From Caballeronia sp. SBC1 (GTDB lineage Bacteria; Pseudomonadota; Gammaproteobacteria; Burkholderiales; Burkholderiaceae), in NCBI RefSeq assembly GCF_011493005.1, contig NZ_CP049156.1, positions 1,736,001-1,800,000 on the forward strand: a stretch of DNA of 64,000 nucleotides, given 5' to 3'. The position numbers and the translations under genes were made by a program. Of this stretch, positions 18,651-27,882 are shown one piece after another (position 1 is the first letter of the stretch; each line of letters begins with the position of its first letter). The notes beneath the pieces are model-generated. The model made no database searches. It had not been told where the DNA came from and was given only the letters and a program-made list of their open reading frames with translations.

Positions 18651-18678
18651 TTTTCGGGACTGCAAAACGTCCCGAAAA
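18651..18678. promoter_or_regulatory. Perfect 10-bp inverted repeat between sauR and sauS (candidate SauR operator)
   Basis: TTTTCGGGAC and GTCCCGAAAA form perfect inverted arms separated by 8 nt. The element lies about 55 bp upstream of the sauR start and about 120 bp upstream of the sauS ATG. Its symmetry and position fit an IclR dimer or tetramer site controlling both directions. It lacks a T-run on either side, so a terminator is unlikely. Confidence 0.62.
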
Positions 18679-18798
18679 CTGCATTTTTCGTCGCTGCTGG
18701 AAAGGTAGTGAGCGTTAGATCGGAAAACGGGACTCCACTGTGCGCGTGGCTGAGTAGATTGCAAATCATAGTGATTCTTTTAGCCGGAGCGACGCGTA

Positions 18799-20244
18799 AT
18801 GAACGGACACATCAGCGCAGTGGAAATGGCGAAGGCCGCCGTCACCGATAGCGTCGAACAGGACGTGGCGGAACTGGTCGCACGGGCGCGTGCGGCGCAG
18901 CAAGGTTTCGAACATGCGGGGCAGGAGGTCCTGGACGCAGCGGCCGCTGCCGCCGCGTGGGCGATCATGGAGCCGGGGCGAAACCGGCAACTGGCGGACC
19001 TTGCCGTACGAGACACGGGTCTGGGCAACGCCGACGACAAGTTCCGCAAGAACTATCGGAAGACGCTTGGTCTGCTGCGTGATTTGCGCGGAGCCAAAAC
19101 CTGCGGGGTGATCAACCGTGATTCAGCCACCGGGATTGTCGAGATCGCACGCTCGGTGGGTGTGGTTGCGGCGATTACGCCTTCGACCAACCCGGCCGCC
19201 ACGCCCGCCAACAAGATCATCAACGCGCTGAAATGCGGCAATGCAGTAATCGTTGCACCATCGCCGAAGGGATATTCGTCATGCGCGTTGCTGATCGAAT
19301 TCATCCACGCGCAATTCGCTAAGGCGGGCTTGTCCCCGGATCTCGTTCAGGTGCTACCGCCGCCGATCACCAAGGCGGCGACAGCAGCCCTTCTACGGCA
19401 GTGTGACCTCGTGGTCGCGACGGGATCGCAGGCCAATGTTCGCATGGCTTACACGAGCGGCACGCCCGCGTTCGGTGTAGGTGCAGGGAACGTGGCGTCG
19501 ATTGTCGCTGCATCGGCGGATCTTAATGATGCGGCGCGGAAGATTCGCATTTCCAAAACCTTCGATAATGCCACCAGTTGTTCGTCTGAAAACAGCGTCG
19601 TGATTGTGGAGGCGGTGTATCGGCCTGCACTCAACGCACTCGCTGAAAACGGCGGAGTGTTACTCGACACGGCCCAAAAAGAACGCCTGCAAGCGGCAAT
19701 GTGGACGGGGGGCAAACTCTCGGCGCACTGCACCGCGAAGTCGGCCGTTGAGATCGCCCGGCTAGCGGGTCTGGATGACGTCGCGGCCAAGGCGCCCGCT
19801 TTTCTGATGGTCGAGGAAGACGGGTTCGGCGAGACGTACCCGTTTTCGGGCGAAAAGCTTTCACCTGTACTGACCGTTTACCGCGCGAAGGATTTCGATG
19901 ACGCTGCCTCTGTCGTGCAGCGCATCTACGCGTACATGGGCGCGGGTCATTCGGTCGGGCTGCATTCCGCCGATCCGGCCGAGGCCGTGCAACTCGGCAT
20001 GAACTTACCGGTTGCCCGCGTTATCTCCAATCAGGCGCATTGCCTCGCAACGGGCGGCAATTTCGACAACGGCCTGCCGTTTTCGCTGTCGATGGGTTGC
20101 GGCACCTGGGGCCGCAACAACTTCTCCGAGAACCTCGGCTTTCGCCACTACCTGAACATCACGCGGATCGCATATCCCATCGAAGAACGGGTTCCGGAGA
20201 TGGACGATCTGCTCGGCGATTTCTTCAAGAGGTACGGACGATGA
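18799..20244 (+). CDS. sauS: CoA-acylating aldehyde dehydrogenase, sulfoacetaldehyde dehydrogenase SauS
   Basis: A 481-residue aldehyde dehydrogenase of the acylating (EutE/AdhE-like) branch. The catalytic Cys lies in FDNATSCSSENSV, and ITPSTNPAATPANK and the GAGN segment are family landmarks. It would reduce sulfoacetyl-CoA to sulfoacetaldehyde with NAD(P)H. The next gene, overlapping by ATGA, is an acyl-CoA ligase, followed by an MFS transporter, with a divergent IclR gene. This is the sauRSTU order described for sulfoacetate catabolism in Cupriavidus necator. The product feeds the two Xsc enzymes encoded downstream. Without that context the enzyme would only be called an acylating aldehyde dehydrogenase. 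Confidence 0.8.
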   Translation: MNGHISAVEMAKAAVTDSVEQDVAELVARARAAQQGFEHAGQEVLDAAAAAAAWAIMEPGRNRQLADLAVRDTGLGNADDKFRKNYRKTLGLLRDLRGAKTCGVINRDSATGIVEIARSVGVVAAITPSTNPAATPANKIINALKCGNAVIVAPSPKGYSSCALLIEFIHAQFAKAGLSPDLVQVLPPPITKAATAALLRQCDLVVATGSQANVRMAYTSGTPAFGVGAGNVASIVAASADLNDAARKIRISKTFDNATSCSSENSVVIVEAVYRPALNALAENGGVLLDTAQKERLQAAMWTGGKLSAHCTAKSAVEIARLAGLDDVAAKAPAFLMVEEDGFGETYPFSGEKLSPVLTVYRAKDFDDAASVVQRIYAYMGAGHSVGLHSADPAEAVQLGMNLPVARVISNQAHCLATGGNFDNGLPFSLSMGCGTWGRNNFSENLGFRHYLNITRIAYPIEERVPEMDDLLGDFFKRYGR

Positions 20245-21872
20245 ATACGCCTGCCACCTTGCGCGCATTGATAGACGAACGCGCGGCTCAGTTCCCCGAC
20301 AAACCCTTCCTGCTCGCGCCCGCCGACGACGAGGCCAATACGGATGCCAGCCCGATCGCAAGCCGCGCGGGCGTGCTGACATTCGGCGAATTGCGTGACG
20401 CTTGCCAGACGCTTGACGCCCGCTTTCGCGACGCGGGGCTGAAGCCGGGCGATGTTGTCTCGGTGTTCATGAGCAACGGCATCCAGACGGCCACGCTGCT
20501 CCTTGCCGCGATGTACAGCGGGCTTGTAGCCAATCCGTTGAACCTGCTGTGCCAGCCTTCGCAGGTGCGTTATATCGTCGAGCATTCGGATACACGGGCG
20601 ATATTTGTCTCGGAGGAATCGCGAGCTGCGATCACGTCTGCCATTGCCGCGTTGCGCGACGAGGGTTTCGATCGCGAGATTCTGGTCGTCACCACTGAGC
20701 CTGACGCGCTTGAAGCACCGGTGTTCGCGCCTCCAGAACTGGCGCTCGCCGATGCTGCCATGCAGCCTTCAGCACGGCCTGTTGCATCGCAGTTGGCGAG
20801 CGGCAGTGAAAATTCACCGCGTTCGGAAGACGTCGCGCTTCTGATGTACACCTCCGGCACGACCGGTTTGCCCAAAGGCGTGCTTCTCACACATCGCAAC
20901 CTGTTGGCGAACGCGCGCACGATCACGGCCGAGCACCGGCTCACTGCTGACGATCGCGTGCTCGCTTCGCTACCGCTTTTTCACATCAACGGCTTGGTGG
21001 TGACGCTTCTGGCCCCGTTGCATCACGGCGGTTCCGTCGTCGTAGCGCCGCGTTTCTCCGCCCGAACGTTTTGGCGCGACGTCACGCGTCACGGCTGCAC
21101 CTGGATCAACGTCGTGCCTACGATAGTCGCGTATCTGCTCAACCAGCAGGACGATCACACCTTCGACCTGTCCGCGCTCAAGTTCTGCCGCAGCGCGTCG
21201 GCGGCGCTGCCGGTCGAGCATCACCGCGCGTTCGAGGCACGCTTTGGAGTTGGTGTAATCGAAACGATGGGCATGACGGAAACTGCCGCTCCAGTATTCA
21301 GTAATCCATATGAAATGAACAAGAGGCGGGTTGGCAGCATCGGCTTGCCATCCGGTGCGAGCGCCCGCGTGATTGACGCGCAAGGCCGCGATTGTGCCAG
21401 CGACGAATGCGGCGAGATCGTGTTGCGCGGCGAACAAGTGATGAGCGGTTACTACAAGCGCCCGGAAGAGACGCGAGCGGCATTCACTGAGGACGGCTGG
21501 CTGCGCACTGGCGACCTGGGTTACCGCGATGCGGAGGGTTACTTCTATATCAACGGCCGTTCGAAGGAACTGATTATCAAGGGCGGCGAGAACATTGCGC
21601 CGCGCGAGATTGATGAAGCGTTGCTGAAGCACCTGGGTGTGCTTGATGCGGCGGCGGTCGGTGTGCCGGATGCCGCTTATGGACAGGAGATCATCGCATT
21701 CGTCGTTCCGCGCACGCTCGACGGTCCGCTCGCCCTCGATCTCGCCGATCTCAGGAATCACTGCCTTCGCGAACTCGGCCGCTTCAAGACGCCGAAAGAA
21801 TTCCGGCTGATCGATGAACTGCCACGTGGGCCATCGGGCAAGGTGCAGCGGCTGAAGTTGCTGGATAGCTGA
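20241..21872 (+). CDS. sauT: Acyl-CoA ligase (AMP-forming), sulfoacetate-CoA ligase SauT
   Basis: ANL-superfamily ligase of 543 residues. It has the P-loop-like motif MYTSGTTGLPKGVLLTH, an ETMGMTETAAPVF motif, and the C-terminal hinge and lysine region WLRTGDLGYRDAEG and GRSKELIIKGGENIAPREID, with a final catalytic Lys in PRGPSGKVQR. It activates a carboxylate to the CoA thioester with ATP. The ATG at 20241 overlaps the sauS stop (ATGA), so the two are coupled; the longer frame from 20040 lies in sauS. In the sau context the substrate is sulfoacetate, giving sulfoacetyl-CoA for SauS. Confidence 0.8.
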   Translation: MNTPATLRALIDERAAQFPDKPFLLAPADDEANTDASPIASRAGVLTFGELRDACQTLDARFRDAGLKPGDVVSVFMSNGIQTATLLLAAMYSGLVANPLNLLCQPSQVRYIVEHSDTRAIFVSEESRAAITSAIAALRDEGFDREILVVTTEPDALEAPVFAPPELALADAAMQPSARPVASQLASGSENSPRSEDVALLMYTSGTTGLPKGVLLTHRNLLANARTITAEHRLTADDRVLASLPLFHINGLVVTLLAPLHHGGSVVVAPRFSARTFWRDVTRHGCTWINVVPTIVAYLLNQQDDHTFDLSALKFCRSASAALPVEHHRAFEARFGVGVIETMGMTETAAPVFSNPYEMNKRRVGSIGLPSGASARVIDAQGRDCASDECGEIVLRGEQVMSGYYKRPEETRAAFTEDGWLRTGDLGYRDAEGYFYINGRSKELIIKGGENIAPREIDEALLKHLGVLDAAAVGVPDAAYGQEIIAFVVPRTLDGPLALDLADLRNHCLRELGRFKTPKEFRLIDELPRGPSGKVQRLKLLDS

Positions 21873-22008
21873 TCCGCAAGGTCGCACACCATCCACTCAC
21901 GCAAGGGAAGCATCTGACACAAAAACGCCAGACGGAATAAGGAACAAGCAACACTGAAGCACCTATCACGAACGTCAAAGACGTCACATGGAAGAGACAG
22001 GAGACAGC

Positions 22009-23400
22009 ATGGAACAGCAAGCGACGCAACCGCGGCGTGTCAAGACGCGTCACATCATTCTCGCGGTCATGTGCCTGATGTATTTCATCTCATACATCGA
22101 TCGCGTGAACATTGCCGTGGCCGGCCCCCTTATCCGGCATGAGATGGGATTGACTTCGGGGCAACTGGGCCTTGTGTTTTCCGCGTTCGCGTATCCGTAT
22201 GCGGTCATGCAGATCGTGGGCGGCTGGCTTGCCGACAAGTACGGACCCAAGCGTGTGCTGACCGTGCTTTCGCTCATTTGGGGCGTGGCTACGCTTGCGA
22301 CCGGCTTTGCCGGCAGTGTAGCGATGCTTGTCGGCTTGCGCTTCATGCTGGGCATAGGCGAGGGCGGTGCATTTCCGACGGCTACCCGTGCCTTTACCTA
22401 CTGGATGCCGGTCGCCGAGCGCGGCTTTGCGCAAGGCATCACGCATAGTTTCGCCAGGCTCGGCGGTGCCGTGACGCCGCCGCTCGTGCTCGCGGTGGTA
22501 GCAACAGGCGGATGGCGCGACGCGTTCATTCTGCTCGGCATCGCCAGCCTTGCGTGGACCGTGCTCTATTTGTTCGTGTTCACGAACTCTCCCGAACAGC
22601 ACCGTCGCATCACGCCAGAAGAAACAGCGGAGATCGGTTATCACGTGGGCGACTGCGACCGCGCCAAACATTGCGCGACGCCGTGGCGAAAGCTGATGCA
22701 TCGCATGTGGCTCGTGACGTTCGTCGATTTTTGCTATGGCTGGCTGCTGTGGGTCTACTTGACGTGGTTGCCGTCTTATCTCAAGGAGTCGCGGGGATTC
22801 GATCTGAAGCAACTCGCGCTCTTCACCGCATTGCCGCTGCTGGCGGGCGTGATAGGCGATACGCTCGGCGGGACGCTATCCGACAAGATCTTCAAGATGA
22901 CTGGCCGGCTGCGCTTCGCACGCTGTTCCGTTCTGGTGGTGGGATTGGGCGGCTCGCTCGCGTTCCTGGTGCCTATGGTTAGTACAGCGAATCCCTTGAC
23001 GGCCGTGCTGTTCCTGTCGGCGTCATTCTTTTTCCTGGAGATCACCAATCCCGTGCTCTGGACGCTGCCGCTCGATATCGCGGGAAAATACGCGGGCACC
23101 GCTGGCGGCATGATGAACACGGGCTTCGGCGTAGCGGGCATGGTGTCGCCGGTCGTGTTCGGTTACCTGATCGAAACGACGGGCAGCTACAACGTGCCGT
23201 TCACTATCTCGGCGTGCTTGCTTGCAGTGGGCATGGTGGCGGCACTGTTCATCAACCCGTTGAAGACGGTCGATGCCGACGAGGAACGCGACCGCAGCGA
23301 GGCCAGTTCGCTTGGCGGCATCCCCGCGTTCCTGCAAGCAGCACCCGGCTTGCGCCTGGAGCGGCATCACTTGCGCCGGCCGTTGCGCTGGCGCAAGTGA
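22009..23400 (+). CDS. sauU: MFS transporter, sulfoacetate importer SauU
   Basis: A 463-residue MFS protein of the anion:cation symporter (phthalate/glucarate permease) type, with about 12 hydrophobic segments and the early motif FISYIDRVNIAVAGP followed by GGWLADKYGPKRVL. The ATG at 22009 is preceded by AGGAG at 6-nt spacing; an ATG at 21988 is also in frame. It is the third gene of the sauSTU unit, 136 bp after sauT. Sulfoacetate is the expected substrate from gene order. The C-terminal tail is long and basic. Confidence 0.78.
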   Translation: MEQQATQPRRVKTRHIILAVMCLMYFISYIDRVNIAVAGPLIRHEMGLTSGQLGLVFSAFAYPYAVMQIVGGWLADKYGPKRVLTVLSLIWGVATLATGFAGSVAMLVGLRFMLGIGEGGAFPTATRAFTYWMPVAERGFAQGITHSFARLGGAVTPPLVLAVVATGGWRDAFILLGIASLAWTVLYLFVFTNSPEQHRRITPEETAEIGYHVGDCDRAKHCATPWRKLMHRMWLVTFVDFCYGWLLWVYLTWLPSYLKESRGFDLKQLALFTALPLLAGVIGDTLGGTLSDKIFKMTGRLRFARCSVLVVGLGGSLAFLVPMVSTANPLTAVLFLSASFFFLEITNPVLWTLPLDIAGKYAGTAGGMMNTGFGVAGMVSPVVFGYLIETTGSYNVPFTISACLLAVGMVAALFINPLKTVDADEERDRSEASSLGGIPAFLQAAPGLRLERHHLRRPLRWRK

Positions 23401-23416
23401 ATTGCGGTGCTTGCAA

Positions 23417-24328
23417 TTAGCTCTTGAGTTTGCGCAGGCGCCAGATCAGGCTGGAGGTATCGAAACGATTACCACCGAGCGCCTGTACGTCGCCGTAGAA
23501 CTGGTCGACAAGTGCGGTCACCGGAAGCGAAGCGCCGTTGCGCTTCGCTTCGTCGAGACAGAAGCCCAGGTCCTTGCGCATCCAGTCGACGGCAAAGCCG
23601 TAGTCGAACTTGCCGTCGATCATGGTCTTGCCACGATTGTCCATCTGCCAGCTAGCCGCCGCACCTTTGCCGATTACGTCGAGTACGAGCGGCATGTCGA
23701 GACCCGACAACTGGCCGAAATTAACTGCCTCGGACAAGCCCTGAACGAGTCCCGCGATGCAGATCTGATTGACCATTTTCGCGAGTTGCCCGGCGCCCGC
23801 CGGGCCGATCAACGTAACGGCCGTCGCGTAGTGATCAAGCGTGGTGTGGACCCGTTCAAATGCTTCCGGAGCGCCGCCGCACATGATGGTCAGCTTGCCG
23901 TTTTGCGCGCCCGCCTGGCCGCCGGACACAGGGGCGTCGATGAAAGCCAGTCCGCGTGCGTCCGCGATCTCTGCCAGTTCGCGTGCGACATTGGCGGATG
24001 CTGTCGTGTGATCGACGAAGGCGGCGCCCGGGGTCATGCCGGCGAAAGCGCCATCGTCGCCCAGCGTGATGCTGCGCAGGTCATCGTCGTTGCCCACGCA
24101 CGCCAGCACCAAGTCTGCCTTCGATGCGGCTTCGCGTGGCGTCCGCGCCGCGTGTCCGCCGTGCTCGGCTACCCATTGTTCAGCCTTGGCGTGGGTTCGG
24201 TTGTACACCGTCACGTCGAGGCCGGCTTTGGCAAGGTGGCCGGCCATCGGATAACCCATGACGCCCAGGCCAAGAAACGCGACACGGCGCACGGGGCCGC
24301 CGGAGGAAGAGTTTGCAGGTTCGGTCAC
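23417..24328 (-). CDS. NAD(P)-dependent beta-hydroxyacid dehydrogenase
   Basis: A 303-residue enzyme of the 3-hydroxyisobutyrate/tartronate-semialdehyde reductase family. It has the nucleotide motif FLGLGVMGYPMAGHLAKAG, the substrate-binding DAPVSGGQAGAQNGK, the catalytic Lys in GAGQLAKMVNQ, and a C-terminal KDLGFCLDEAK segment. A GTG at 24328 preceded by AAAGGAA is the start. It converges on sauU with 16 bp between stops. The family includes sulfolactaldehyde reductase (YihU/SlaB type), so reduction of a small sulfonated aldehyde is possible here. Glycerate or hydroxyisobutyrate metabolism is the ordinary alternative. Confidence 0.85.
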   Translation of the reverse strand: MTEPANSSSGGPVRRVAFLGLGVMGYPMAGHLAKAGLDVTVYNRTHAKAEQWVAEHGGHAARTPREAASKADLVLACVGNDDDLRSITLGDDGAFAGMTPGAAFVDHTTASANVARELAEIADARGLAFIDAPVSGGQAGAQNGKLTIMCGGAPEAFERVHTTLDHYATAVTLIGPAGAGQLAKMVNQICIAGLVQGLSEAVNFGQLSGLDMPLVLDVIGKGAAASWQMDNRGKTMIDGKFDYGFAVDWMRKDLGFCLDEAKRNGASLPVTALVDQFYGDVQALGGNRFDTSSLIWRLRKLKS

Positions 24329-25081
24329 GTGTGGTTCCTTTCAGAGTCGAGAGAGAACTCGATTGACGCTTCTGAGTCAAGCGGCGGGTATCGAGTTGGC
24401 TAGATCGGCCAGGATGAGCGAGTGCCGTTCCTTGACGATAAAGCGCTTCAGGCGTTGGAGAGTTTTCTTGTTAGACATGCCTTCCTTGTTCGACCACAAA
24501 CATGTGCTCGTCCATGCGGCTCGCTGCGCATTTGGACCATGGCAATGGTTCAGAGGGCGTTGCTTGCCGATCAATCACCGCTCCTGCTCAAACGCGCCCT
24601 GAAGTCTTGCCGGGCGACACCTGCAACGGACCTGTTCCATAGAGTGCGGCCATTCCAAACACGAGTTGGATCGGTGTGATAGTCGTTGGGAAGCTAAGAC
24701 CGCTCCAGTGAAGCCTGATGACGTGTAGCAAACGATACGGGTTACCCCTAATTATCGCTGCTTTTCGGATTTATCTCATTGTGCGCTCCGGCTATGGCTT
24801 GTCATGCTTGTAGATCATTGCCGGTTTAGAAACATTAGATAGAGACATTACACAATGAGAAACGACATCGGGCAAGACATTACACGCATGGGAGCTATGA
24901 CCCATCACGCCCCTAACCCGGTGCCGGTCGGCTTCGGACCTGACCCGCGTGGATATCCAGAGCGTATTTGACGGCACCTCGTTGGATATCCGAACCTGTC
25001 TCTAGTTGTCCGGCATCGCCGCCCGCAAGCGCCGCCAAATGGGCATACGCGTCGTTAGCCCTCTACTCAATAAAAGTCCCC
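24329..25081. other. Intergenic stretch between the dehydrogenase gene and vgrG
   Basis: No convincing gene is seen. A 33-codon frame on the minus strand (24377-24478, Lys/Arg-rich start) has purines directly before its ATG but spacing too short for a normal ribosome site. The stretch marks the boundary between the sulfonate cluster and the secretion island and is less GC-rich than its surroundings in parts. Confidence 0.4.
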
Positions 25082-27844
25082 ATGTTCAAACCAATTCAGT
25101 CCCGAACACTCGCTATCTCAGGGGCGTCGCTGCCTACCCACGGGGGAATGCCAATTCTTCGCGCCGTGCGTCTGTCAGGTTCCGACAAGCTCGGCACGCT
25201 GTACAAATACACGCTGGATGTGATGACCGTTGATGAGCCAACGCTGGGCGTGTGGCAGGCGAAAGAACTAGTTTCCCCGGACGCGTTGATCGGTACGGAA
25301 ATGACGGCGGTCATCGAGTACGAAGGAAGCGGCACGTTTATGCCGGGGTTGCGAGGCAATGCGGGCAGCGCAAATCTGGGCGCGGGCAAACGCGAGATTA
25401 CTGGCCTGATAACAGCGGTGCGCAGCAACGACGCGGATGACCGCCACGCGTACTACCGTTTGACGATCCGCCCGTGGCTGTGGCTGGCTACCAGAAACCG
25501 GGAAAACCGCATTTTCCAGAATCAGAGTGTGGTCGAAATAACCGAGTCGATCCTGAAGGAAGATAGCTATGGATTCCCCTACGAACTTCGCCTTGCTGCC
25601 TGGGGTTTCAAGTCCGGCTTTCCGAAGCGCGATTATGTACGGCAATTCTGGGAAAGTGACTTCGCATTTTTGTCCCGGCTCTGGCGCGAATGGGGACTGT
25701 ATTTTTTCATGGAAGGGTCAACCCTCGTTCTGTGCGATTCCCCCGGGTCGCACAAGCCTCATGACGTGGCGTATGAAACCATTTCCTATCATGCACCGGG
25801 CGGCAAACGGATTGACGAAGAGCATATTCGTAAGCTCGCTGTCGCGCACGAGTTGACCGCAGGGACCGTCAGCCTGATCGACTACGATTACACGCGCTCT
25901 CGTGCCCTGCTTGGCGCATCCAAATCAGACCCGGGTGATACCGCATTCGCTAACGCCGAGCATTACGGCTGGGGCAATTATTCTCAGCCGCTCGCCAGCA
26001 GCATGGGTCTGTCGACCACGCCGAATGATTATCAGGGGGAGGCCGAATACCTGGCGCAGGTACGCCTTGATGCACTGCGCTGCCGCTCTCTGCGCGCACG
26101 CGGCACGGGCAACATGCGCGGAATGGCGACAGGTCGGACGTTCAAGCTACAGGGCTATCCGATAGAAAAGGCCAACATTGAGTATCTGGTGGTCTCAACG
26201 CAGATCGATATCCGCAACGTCGATGAGACCAGCCGCCCGTCTGGAGAAGACGCGCACTACCAGTGCGTCACGGACTTTGTGCTCCAACCAGCCAATGCGT
26301 TCTTCAAGAACCGCGCAAAGGCAAAGAGGCCGCGCTGCGGTGCGGAGACGGCCATTGTCGTTGGACCGAAAGACCAACCAATGTGGGTTGACGGTTACGC
26401 ACGCATCAAGGTTCAGCTTATATGGGACCGGCAAGGCAGCGAGGACCAGAATTCGAGTTGCTGGGTGCGGGTTTCATCACCGTGGCAGGGAAACGGATTC
26501 GGGGTAATTTACCTGCCGAGAATTGGCCAGGAAATCACCGTCAGCTACCACGAGGATGACCCGGACAAACCGTATGTGTCGGACAGGATGGTCAATCAGC
26601 TCAATCAGCCGCCGTGGCAATTGCCAAAGAATCAGGCGCTGTCTGGTACGCGCACTCGCGACCTGAAAGGCAGCCAATCGAATCACATTGCTGCGGACGA
26701 CACGCCGGGAAAACTTCAGGTTCAAGTAGCCAGCGATCATGGGCAGTCGCGACTGGTGCTAGGTTACAACACGCGGATCGAGGGTCGTGAGGGACGGCTC
26801 GAAGCGCGGGGCGAGGGGGTAGAGTTCGCCACGAATTTGTGGGCTGTATTTCGCGCCAACCGGGGCATGCTGATTAGTACCGAGACGCGAGCGGGAGCAA
26901 CGACACCGGCGAAGGACATGGGCGAGACGGTGCAGCGGCTGACGCAGGCGCGCGAGCAACATGAAGAACTGGCGCGACTTGCGCGGCAGCATAAGGCCCA
27001 GCAGGACGGTGCGGATCAGAACGACGCGGCAAAGGCCATCAAGACGCAGAATGAGGCAATACGCGGCGACGCGGTGAGCACCGACAATCCGTTTCCGCAA
27101 CTCACCCGCCCGGACCTGGTAATCGCCAGCGCGGCTGGCACCAGCATGACGGCGGCGCAGAGCACCCATATTGCGAGCAGTCAGGATTTTTCGGTGACGA
27201 CGGGCCGTGACGTGAGCATTTCGTCGGGCCGCTCGCTGATTGCGGCGGTCAAGGGCGCGGTGTCGATCTTCGCCTACCGGCTCGGCATGAAGCTCATTGC
27301 TGCGCAGGGCAAAGTCGAGATTCAGGCACAAAGCGACGAGATGGCGCTGAGCGCATTGAAGGACATCACGATCACGAGTACGGACGGCAAGATCATCCTG
27401 ACGGCGCCCAAAGAAATCTGGATCGGCGCGGGCGGTTCGTACATCAAGATCAACGCTGAGGGCATCGAAAACGGCACGCCCGGACACATCCTCGAAAAGA
27501 CCTCGTTCTGGGACAAACCGGGGCCGGCCACCATGCGCATGCCAGTTCCAGTTCTACCGCTAAGCACCCTAGTGCAAGACCCGGTTCAGGAATACACGCA
27601 GGTTTTTGATGTCAGCACCCTGCTCGGCCACGAAGGTCTAGCGTCGGCGCTGGACAGCCAGCCATACCGCATCTATCTGCCGGACGGCACGATCCAGCAG
27701 CAAGGCATGTTGACTGACGGCGCTACCACGGTTGTTCAAACACCCACCTCCACGAAGGTCAAATGCGAAATCGGTGCTGGTGAGTGGAGCATTGGTGAGG
27801 ATACCTACGATCAACATGAACTGGACGATCCGGCAGAAGGATGA
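25082..27844 (+). CDS. vgrG: Type VI secretion tip protein VgrG
   Basis: A 920-residue VgrG. The N-terminal phage gp27-like part contains the family segments RDYVRQFWESDFAFLSRLW and EWGLYFFMEG (about residues 185-215). A gp5-like OB domain follows with HPRIGQEITV-type sequence (LPRIGQEITVSYHEDDPDKP), then a DUF2345 beta-helix region to about residue 830 and a C-terminal extension of about 90 residues that may bind cargo. The ATG at 25082 fits the known VgrG start; the frame from 24968 lacks similarity. VgrG trimers cap the Hcp tube and deliver effectors. The genes behind it encode an effector, a likely immunity protein and a PAAR tip, so this is an orphan vgrG island with no core secretion genes in the window. 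Confidence 0.9.
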   Translation: MFKPIQSRTLAISGASLPTHGGMPILRAVRLSGSDKLGTLYKYTLDVMTVDEPTLGVWQAKELVSPDALIGTEMTAVIEYEGSGTFMPGLRGNAGSANLGAGKREITGLITAVRSNDADDRHAYYRLTIRPWLWLATRNRENRIFQNQSVVEITESILKEDSYGFPYELRLAAWGFKSGFPKRDYVRQFWESDFAFLSRLWREWGLYFFMEGSTLVLCDSPGSHKPHDVAYETISYHAPGGKRIDEEHIRKLAVAHELTAGTVSLIDYDYTRSRALLGASKSDPGDTAFANAEHYGWGNYSQPLASSMGLSTTPNDYQGEAEYLAQVRLDALRCRSLRARGTGNMRGMATGRTFKLQGYPIEKANIEYLVVSTQIDIRNVDETSRPSGEDAHYQCVTDFVLQPANAFFKNRAKAKRPRCGAETAIVVGPKDQPMWVDGYARIKVQLIWDRQGSEDQNSSCWVRVSSPWQGNGFGVIYLPRIGQEITVSYHEDDPDKPYVSDRMVNQLNQPPWQLPKNQALSGTRTRDLKGSQSNHIAADDTPGKLQVQVASDHGQSRLVLGYNTRIEGREGRLEARGEGVEFATNLWAVFRANRGMLISTETRAGATTPAKDMGETVQRLTQAREQHEELARLARQHKAQQDGADQNDAAKAIKTQNEAIRGDAVSTDNPFPQLTRPDLVIASAAGTSMTAAQSTHIASSQDFSVTTGRDVSISSGRSLIAAVKGAVSIFAYRLGMKLIAAQGKVEIQAQSDEMALSALKDITITSTDGKIILTAPKEIWIGAGGSYIKINAEGIENGTPGHILEKTSFWDKPGPATMRMPVPVLPLSTLVQDPVQEYTQVFDVSTLLGHEGLASALDSQPYRIYLPDGTIQQQGMLTDGATTVVQTPTSTKVKCEIGAGEWSIGEDTYDQHELDDPAEG

Positions 27845-27882
27845 TCGACGAGCGAAAACTTTAGATATTTGAGGGAAGACTT

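Noticed and set aside
23273..24403. 376-residue plus-strand frame over the beta-hydroxyacid dehydrogenase
   Set aside because: It is antisense to a dehydrogenase with intact nucleotide and catalytic motifs; composition is shadow-like.
24377..24574. Small minus-strand gene of 33-65 codons upstream of the dehydrogenase gene
   Set aside because: Purines lie directly against the ATG with too little spacing, there is no similarity to a known family, and it is too short to judge by codon use.
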